The notes under the pieces are model-generated. The model made no database searches and had not been told where the DNA came from. It saw only the letters and a list, made by a program, of their open reading frames with translations. The translations under genes and the position numbers were made by a program. DNA of 64,000 nt, taken from NCBI GenBank assembly GCA_965219235.1, contig OZ244721.1, forward strand, positions 1,426,001-1,490,000, written 5' to 3'. Below, piece after piece: positions 59,211-64,000 of this stretch (positions are counted from its first letter, which is position 1; the number at the start of each line of letters is the position of its first letter). This DNA comes from CBDHCC01 sp965219235 (GTDB taxonomy: Bacteria; Pseudomonadota; Alphaproteobacteria; Sphingomonadales; Sphingomonadaceae).

Positions 59211-60412
59211 CGCGCGAACCGCCCCACCAGTTCGACGTGCGTGGACCAGAGGAACTGGCCCACCGGCCGCACCCACTCCAGCCGCCAGCCCGCCGCCCCC
59301 AGCGCGGCCGCGTCGCGCGCGAAGCTCGCCGGATTGCAGGAGACATAGGCGGTCGTCGGCACCGACGAGCCCGCCAGCTCGGCCACCTGCGCCTCCGCCC
59401 CCGCGCGCGGGGGGTCGAGGACCACGGCGTCGAACACCCCCAGCTCGGCGGCGGTGAGCGGGCGGCGGTAGAGGTCGCGGTGCTCCGTCCGCACCGGCAG
59501 ACCGCGCGTCCGCGCCGCCGTGTCGAGGGCGGCCAGCGGATCGCGCGCCGCCTCGACCGCATGGACGGCGACCGCGCGCGCCAGCGCGAGCGCGAAGGTG
59601 CCGAGCCCCGCGAACAGGTCGGCGACGCGCCCGGCCCCGCCGACCGCCTCGCGCACGGCGTGGACCAGCGCCGCCTCGCCCTCGCGCGTCGCCTGCAGGA
59701 AGGCGTCGTGGGGCAGCGCGACCGGCACGCCCGACAGGGTGATCGTGACCGGCTCCGGCTCCCACAGCACGATCGGCGCGCCGTCCTCGACCACCGTCAG
59801 CCGGGCGAGACCGTGCTCGCGCGCGAAGGCGGAGACCGCGTCGGCGGCCTCCAGCCCCTGCCACTCCACGCCTTCGAGCGTCACCGCCGGCCCCTGATCG
59901 GCCAGCACCAGCCCGACCTCGATGCGCCGGCGCGGCCGGCCGAGGCGCGCCAGCAGCGGTCGCAGGGGTGCCACCAGCGCGAACAGCGCCGGGTGCAGGA
60001 TGGCGCAGTCGGCCATGTCCACGATCCGGTGACTTCGCCCCACGCTGAAGCCGAGCCGCACCCGCCGGCCCTGCACCAGCGCGCCCAGCCGCGCCCGGCG
60101 GCGGGAGCGCGGCGGCGAGAGCAGCGGCGCGCGCACCTCCGTCTCCAGCCGCCGCGCCGCCAGCGCGTGGGTCACCCGGTCGACGACGAAGGCGGCGTAG
60201 TCGCCGTCCTCCAGATGCTGGAGCTGGCATCCGCCACAGGTGGGAAAGTGCGGACAGCGCGGCGGATGGTGGCGCGGACCGGGCACCACCGCGCCGCCGT
60301 CCGTCAGGCCGTCGCCCGGGGCCGCGAGCGGCGCGTGGCGACCGGCCGCCGTGACACCGTCGCCGCGCGCGGCGACCCGCACGATCACGTCCTCGCCGGA
60401 CCGCTGGCTCAC
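59207..60412 (-). CDS. Class I SAM-dependent RNA (uracil-5-)methyltransferase, TrmA/RlmD type
   Basis: A 401-residue methyltransferase. An N-terminal iron-sulfur motif CPHFPTCGGCQLQH precedes the SAM domain with DLFAGLGTFALALA, DPPRAGAEAQ and the catalytic Cys in YVSCNPASFARD. It methylates uracil in rRNA or tRNA. GTG 60412 overlaps the nnr stop (GTGA), the last gene of a five-gene chain. Confidence 0.93.
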   Translation of the reverse strand: MSQRSGEDVIVRVAARGDGVTAAGRHAPLAAPGDGLTDGGAVVPGPRHHPPRCPHFPTCGGCQLQHLEDGDYAAFVVDRVTHALAARRLETEVRAPLLSPPRSRRRARLGALVQGRRVRLGFSVGRSHRIVDMADCAILHPALFALVAPLRPLLARLGRPRRRIEVGLVLADQGPAVTLEGVEWQGLEAADAVSAFAREHGLARLTVVEDGAPIVLWEPEPVTITLSGVPVALPHDAFLQATREGEAALVHAVREAVGGAGRVADLFAGLGTFALALARAVAVHAVEAARDPLAALDTAARTRGLPVRTEHRDLYRRPLTAAELGVFDAVVLDPPRAGAEAQVAELAGSSVPTTAYVSCNPASFARDAAALGAAGWRLEWVRPVGQFLWSTHVELVGRFAR

Positions 60413-61794
60413 AGGCACTCGGCGAGCGCGGCGGGGAGGTGCCGGATGAGGTCGTCGGCGTGGAAGGCCGGGCCGGCGAGCGCGGCGGCGCGGGCGTGGA
60501 GCCAGACCGCGTCGGCCGCGCCCGCGAACGGATCGCCGCCGACCGCCAGCCGCGCGGCGACCGCACCGGACAGCACGTCGCCGGTGCCCGCCGTGGACAG
60601 CCAGCTCGTGCCCGAGCCGATCCGCGCCCGCCCGTCCGGCGCGGCGATGACCGTGGCCGCGCCCTTGTGGACCACCACCGCGCCCGTCGCGGCGGCGAGC
60701 GCCAGGCTGGCGGTGAGAGCGTCCCGGTCGTCTCCCCCGGTCAGCCGCGCGAACTCGCCGGAATGAGGGGTCAGGATAACAGGCGCGCTCCGGCCCGCCA
60801 GCCGCCCGGTGATGGCGGTGCCGATGAGGCTCAGCGCGTCGCCGTCGATCACCAGCGGCCGACCGCTGGCGAGCGCCGCGTCCAACCGTTCCTCGGCGGC
60901 CGTGTCTCGTCCCAACCCCGGCCCGATCACCACCGCCCCGACCCGATCGTCGTTCAGCGCTTCGGCGACCGTCGGCGCGTCGGGTGCGACGGTGACCACC
61001 AGCGCGTCGGGCTCCGGGAAGACCGGCTCGGGCGGGTGGAGGCGGACATAGCCGGCCCCCGCCGACAGCGCCGCGCGGGCCGACAGCCGCCCGGCCCCGT
61101 GCATCGAGCCACCGACCACCGCCACGAGCCCGCGCGTGAACTTCTGCGCGTCGGGCTCGGGCGGACGGAGCGCCGGGCGGGCGAGTTGGCGGGCGTCGCT
61201 CCCGGGCGCCAGGCCCAGTGTGTCGAGCAGCACCGTCCCGCACCGTGCCAGACCGGGCATCAGCAGGTGGGCGGGCTTGAGCGCCCCCAGCGCCAGCGTG
61301 GCGGTGACGCCCGGCGCGTCACCTGTGCCGCTGTCCGAAAACAGCCCGGACGGCAGATCGACCGCAAGGCTGAACTCGGCGGCCTCCACCAGCCGGGCGA
61401 GCGGCACGGCGATCGACGCCTCCAGGGGGCGGGTCAGGCCGACGCCGAACAGCGCGTCCACCACCAGCGGGCGCGGTTCGGCCTCGCGGAGAGGGACCGC
61501 CGTCCCGGCCCAGCGCCCGGCCGCGCTCCGGGCCAGCTCGGAGGTCGGCTCGCCGCCGCGGGCGACCGCCACCTCGTGCCCCCACTCCGCCAGCACGCGC
61601 GCCGCGACAGTGCCGTCGCCGCCGTTGTTGCCCGGGCCGCAGAGCACCAGGATCGGTCGTCCGCCGGCGAAGCGGCGCGCCTGTTCGGCGACCGCGCGGC
61701 CGGCGCGTTCCATCAGCTCGTCCAATGGCACGCCGCTCGCCCGCTCCGCCGCGCGCATCGCGGCGGCGGTGAGCACGGGCGGGCCGGCGGTCAC
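60409..61794 (-). CDS. nnr: Bifunctional NAD(P)H-hydrate epimerase/dehydratase
   Basis: A 461-residue fusion. The YjeF_N epimerase (GPGNNGGDGTVAARVL, DALFGVGLTRPL) covers residues about 1-210. The ribokinase-like dehydratase (GLVAVVGGSMHGAGRL, VIGPGLGR, STAGTGDVLSGAVAAR) covers residues about 225-455. Together they repair damaged NAD(P)HX. ATG overlaps the upstream small gene's stop. Confidence 0.95.
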   Translation of the reverse strand: MTAGPPVLTAAAMRAAERASGVPLDELMERAGRAVAEQARRFAGGRPILVLCGPGNNGGDGTVAARVLAEWGHEVAVARGGEPTSELARSAAGRWAGTAVPLREAEPRPLVVDALFGVGLTRPLEASIAVPLARLVEAAEFSLAVDLPSGLFSDSGTGDAPGVTATLALGALKPAHLLMPGLARCGTVLLDTLGLAPGSDARQLARPALRPPEPDAQKFTRGLVAVVGGSMHGAGRLSARAALSAGAGYVRLHPPEPVFPEPDALVVTVAPDAPTVAEALNDDRVGAVVIGPGLGRDTAAEERLDAALASGRPLVIDGDALSLIGTAITGRLAGRSAPVILTPHSGEFARLTGGDDRDALTASLALAAATGAVVVHKGAATVIAAPDGRARIGSGTSWLSTAGTGDVLSGAVAARLAVGGDPFAGAADAVWLHARAAALAGPAFHADDLIRHLPAALAECL

Positions 61795-62102
61795 CGGCCG
61801 GCGACGGTGGCGGGCAGGCGGTAGGTCCAGCCGCCGACGGACGCGTCCACCCGTCCCTCGCCGGCCAGCCGCACCACCACCGGCTCCGCGCCGTCCGCGC
61901 TCGCCAGGCCGCGCCCGTCGTCCACGATCGCCAGCCGGTGGAAGCCGCCGTCGGGCTGGCGCAGGGTCAGCACCGCGCCCGCGCGCTCGACCGTGCAGCT
62001 CGCATCGAGCGCGCCAGTCCGTCCACAGGCGATCGCGTCGCCGGCCGGCGCGCGTTCGCAGGCCGCGAAGGCCAGCGGGAGCAGGAGGGCGGCGCGTCTC
62101 AC
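61791..62102 (-). CDS. Small predicted lipoprotein
   Basis: A 103-residue protein: RRAALLLPLAFAACERAP is a lipoprotein signal with a probable lipobox FAAC. The mature part is small, strand-rich (GAVLTLRQPDGGFHRL, VGGWTYRLPAT) and unrecognised. GTG 62102 and the stop both overlap neighbours by 4 nt, so it is expressed with them. Confidence 0.75.
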   Translation of the reverse strand: MRRAALLLPLAFAACERAPAGDAIACGRTGALDASCTVERAGAVLTLRQPDGGFHRLAIVDDGRGLASADGAEPVVVRLAGEGRVDASVGGWTYRLPATVAGR

Positions 62103-62854
62103 GGCCGCGACCCTTCCACCGCCGCCGGAGCGACGCAAGCGTGGACCCGCCGGATCGCCGTCGCCAGCACTCCGGCCACCCGCGCCACGCCGGCGGGGTC
62201 CGCCAGATGGTCCTGCCGCACCTCGATCAGCACGGACGGAATGCCCGCCGCCTCGCCATGCCGGTCGAGCGTCGCGTTGAAGCGGGTGCCCGGATAGGGT
62301 TGCTGGTCGCCCACCACCCAGCCGCTGTCGGCCAGCGCGGCCAGCATCGCGCGCCCGGTGCGCTCGTCCCGGTTGTAGAGGACGCCGGCGTCCCAAGGGC
62401 GTTGCGGACCGGAGCTGAGGCCGGGTGTGAAGCTGTGGACGCTGACGATCAGCTCCGGTCGCCGCGCCGCCAGCCGGCCGGCGACGAGATCGTGATAGCC
62501 GTCGTGCCAGCGCGCGAGCCGCGCCTCCCGGGCGTGGGCGGAGAGGCGATTGCCGGGCACGTCGGTGCCGTCGCTCGCCAGCGGCACGGCGGCGGGGTCG
62601 TCGCGGGTGCGGTTGAGATCGACCACCAGCCGGCTCACCCGCGCCAGGATCGCCGTCGCGTCCAGCCGCTCCGCCAACGCGCGGGCCAGCGGGTCGGTGC
62701 CGAGATCGCCTGCGATGTGGCGCGCTAAGTCGTCATCGCCCACGCCGAGCGCGATGTCGGCGGGCACGGCAAAGCCCGCGTGGTCGGCGAGCAGCAGCAG
62801 CGGCCGCCCGCCCTCGATCACCTCGGCCACCACACCTTCCTCCCCGCCGCTCAC
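62099..62854 (-). CDS. N-formylglutamate amidohydrolase family protein
   Basis: A 251-residue hydrolase: LLLLADHAGFAVP, SRLVVDLNRTRDD, IVSVHSFTPGL with the metal-binding His/Asp/His pattern, ending VLIEVRQDHL. It hydrolyses N-formyl or N-acyl amino acids. GTG 62854 overlaps the ispE stop; downstream is the lipoprotein gene. Confidence 0.9.
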   Translation of the reverse strand: MSGGEEGVVAEVIEGGRPLLLLADHAGFAVPADIALGVGDDDLARHIAGDLGTDPLARALAERLDATAILARVSRLVVDLNRTRDDPAAVPLASDGTDVPGNRLSAHAREARLARWHDGYHDLVAGRLAARRPELIVSVHSFTPGLSSGPQRPWDAGVLYNRDERTGRAMLAALADSGWVVGDQQPYPGTRFNATLDRHGEAAGIPSVLIEVRQDHLADPAGVARVAGVLATAIRRVHACVAPAAVEGSRP

Positions 62855-63681
62855 AGCAACACCGTCGCGCGCACCCAGGCGGCGCGGTCACGCTCGGCGG
62901 CGGCGGTGGCGACCCGGCAGGCCGCCCCCTCGCTCTCGCAGAGCGCGAAGCAGCTCGCCCCCGACCCACTCATCCGCGCCAGCTCCACGCCCGGCTGGCG
63001 CGCCAGATGGTCGAGCAGCTCGCCGATGGAGGGCACCAGCGCGATGGCGGCGGGCTCCAGGTCGTTGCGCCCCTCGCGCGCCACCGTCATCGGCTCGCCG
63101 ATCGGCAGCGCGCCATGATCCTGCCCGTCCCAGCCGGCGAACACCTCGGCCGTGGAGAGCGGCACCCCCGGGTTGGCCAGCACCACCGCCCGGCCGGTCA
63201 GCGCGGAGCCGTCCACGGGCGTCAACTCGTCGCCGCGTCCCGCACCCCGGCAGGCGCGGCTCAAGAGGCAAGCGGGCACGTCCGCGCCCAGACCGGCGGC
63301 GAGCGCCATCAGCCGGTCGGGCTCCACCCCGCCCCGCCCACGCGCGAGCAGCCGCAGCACGGCGGCCGCATCCGCCGACCCGCCGCCCAGCCCGGCGGCG
63401 ACCGGCAGGTCCTTGATCAGGCGCAGCGGCGGCGCCTCGCCCCCGAACTCGGCCGCGAACGCCATCGCAGCGCGCGCAGCCAGATTGTCCGCGCCCGCGT
63501 CGAGATCGCCCGCGAAATCCCCCGCCAGCGTCAGCGCTGGCGCGCCCGGCCCCTCCGCCATCAGCCGGTCGCCGGCCTCCGCAAAGGCGTAGAGCGTTTC
63601 GAGCGAATGATACCCGTCCGCCCGCCGCCCCCGGACATGGAGCGCGAGGTTGAGTTTCGCGGGGGCGGGTTCGGTGGACAC
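62851..63681 (-). CDS. ispE: 4-diphosphocytidyl-2-C-methyl-D-erythritol kinase
   Basis: A 276-residue GHMP kinase: PAKLNLALHVRGRRADGYHS, PVAAGLGGGSADAAA (ATP loop), and ARMSGSGASCFAL. It phosphorylates an intermediate of the non-mevalonate isoprenoid pathway. The only start consistent with the family is GTG 63681; the frame upstream reads through the family-2 repeat. Confidence 0.94.
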   Translation of the reverse strand: MSTEPAPAKLNLALHVRGRRADGYHSLETLYAFAEAGDRLMAEGPGAPALTLAGDFAGDLDAGADNLAARAAMAFAAEFGGEAPPLRLIKDLPVAAGLGGGSADAAAVLRLLARGRGGVEPDRLMALAAGLGADVPACLLSRACRGAGRGDELTPVDGSALTGRAVVLANPGVPLSTAEVFAGWDGQDHGALPIGEPMTVAREGRNDLEPAAIALVPSIGELLDHLARQPGVELARMSGSGASCFALCESEGAACRVATAAAERDRAAWVRATVLL

Positions 63682-63728
63682 GGCGAGGGCGGTCCTAACA
63701 CGTCGCGAAGCCCGTGAAAGCCTCTTCT

Positions 63729-63862
63729 CCCCTCTCTGCAAGGGAGGGGACAAAGGGGTGGGTCGCGGCGGAGCCGGCTCGATGCCCGCTTCGTCGCTCA
63801 TGGCCGAGCGAGCCGCCTGGCGGCGGCACCCACCCCCAGCCCCTCCCTGGAAAAGGGAGGGG
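63729..63862. repeat. Composite hairpin-bounded repeat, family 2 (copy 2)
   Basis: Hairpins CCCCTCTCT-GCA-AGGGAGGGG (63729-63749, one wobble) and CCCCTCCCT-GGAAA-AGGGAGGGG (63840-63862) frame an internal GGGGTGGGT and facing ACCCACCCCC. Same design as 57280-57421, different centre. Confidence 0.85.
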
Positions 63863-63878
63863 AGACGTCCAAGCCCCC

Positions 63879-64000
63879 TCACATATTCGGGTAGTTCGGC
63901 CCGCCGCCACCCTCCGGCACGACCCAGTGGATGTTCTGCAGCGGGTCCTTGATGTCGCAGGTCTTGCAGTGGACGCAGTTCTGGGCGTTGATCTGGAAGC
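63879..64000 (-). CDS. Electron transfer flavoprotein-ubiquinone oxidoreductase, C-terminus (cut by window edge)
   Basis: The minus strand reads FQINAQNCVHCKTCDIKDPL, then NIHWVVPEGGGGPNYPNM and a stop at 63879. The CxxCxxC part of the [4Fe-4S] ferredoxin-like domain and the GGGPNYPxM end are diagnostic of ETF-QO. It passes electrons from ETF to ubiquinone. Only the last 40 codons are in the window. Confidence 0.93.
   Translation of the reverse strand, partial: FQINAQNCVHCKTCDIKDPLQNIHWVVPEGGGGPNYPNM

Overview
The window looks like a chromosomal segment of a sphingomonad-type alphaproteobacterium (Sphingomonas or a close relative). This is inferred from very high GC, a large TonB-dependent receptor (TBDR) locus with halogenase-like flavoproteins, a Caulobacter-type Weimberg xylose operon, an argC of the short class, a carboxyspermidine polyamine route, and many ATGA/GTGA overlapping genes. 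No rRNA or complete tRNA gene is present.

1-7.6 kb is accessory DNA. A LysR gene diverges from an SDR/small-isomerase pair. Then come degraded insertion sequences (an IS5/IS481 fusion, an IS630 tail, a decayed IS481) and a fragment resembling the 3' half of tRNA-Lys. These surround a four-gene islet: NmrA-like reductase, DUF5519 protein, epimerase-like SDR and an XRE regulator.

7.6-35 kb is one carbohydrate-utilisation region. It holds four tryptophan-halogenase-family genes (one lacks every recognisable catalytic motif), a LacI regulator, a secreted GH5 glycosidase, a 1038-residue TBDR, a GH3 lipoprotein, a cupin/JmjC-like protein, a sugar-porter MFS transporter and a periplasmic GH3 enzyme. 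The complete Weimberg set follows: xylR-xylD on the plus strand, and xylX-xylA-xylB-xylC converging on the minus strand, with a parDE-type toxin-antitoxin pair in the convergent gap. An identical 12-bp operator, GTTAGCGCTACC, lies before four promoters (halogenase-GH5/TBDR, MFS, GH3/xylR, xylX). This ties the uptake/halogenase cluster to xylose catabolism: outer-membrane import, glycan cleavage, inner-membrane import, then oxidation of xylose to 2-oxoglutarate.

35-64 kb is mostly core genome: a YghU-type GST, nitronate monooxygenase, two DUF465 proteins, PilZ, DksA, a PEP-CTERM-like Ser/Gly-rich protein, a host-attachment protein, serS-surE-K+ channel, an M17 peptidase-argC, rimO, acpP-fabF-mltG preceded by fabG, SRP RNA, cysteine desulfurase-ferredoxin, a hydrolase, a PLP dehydratase with a tiny membrane protein, the polyamine genes (carboxyspermidine dehydrogenase and decarboxylase, a speF-like leader, ornithine decarboxylase), and a five-gene overlapping chain ispE to an RNA methyltransferase. 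The right edge cuts the end of an ETF-quinone oxidoreductase gene. Several intergenic gaps carry composite hairpin-bounded repeats of at least three families.
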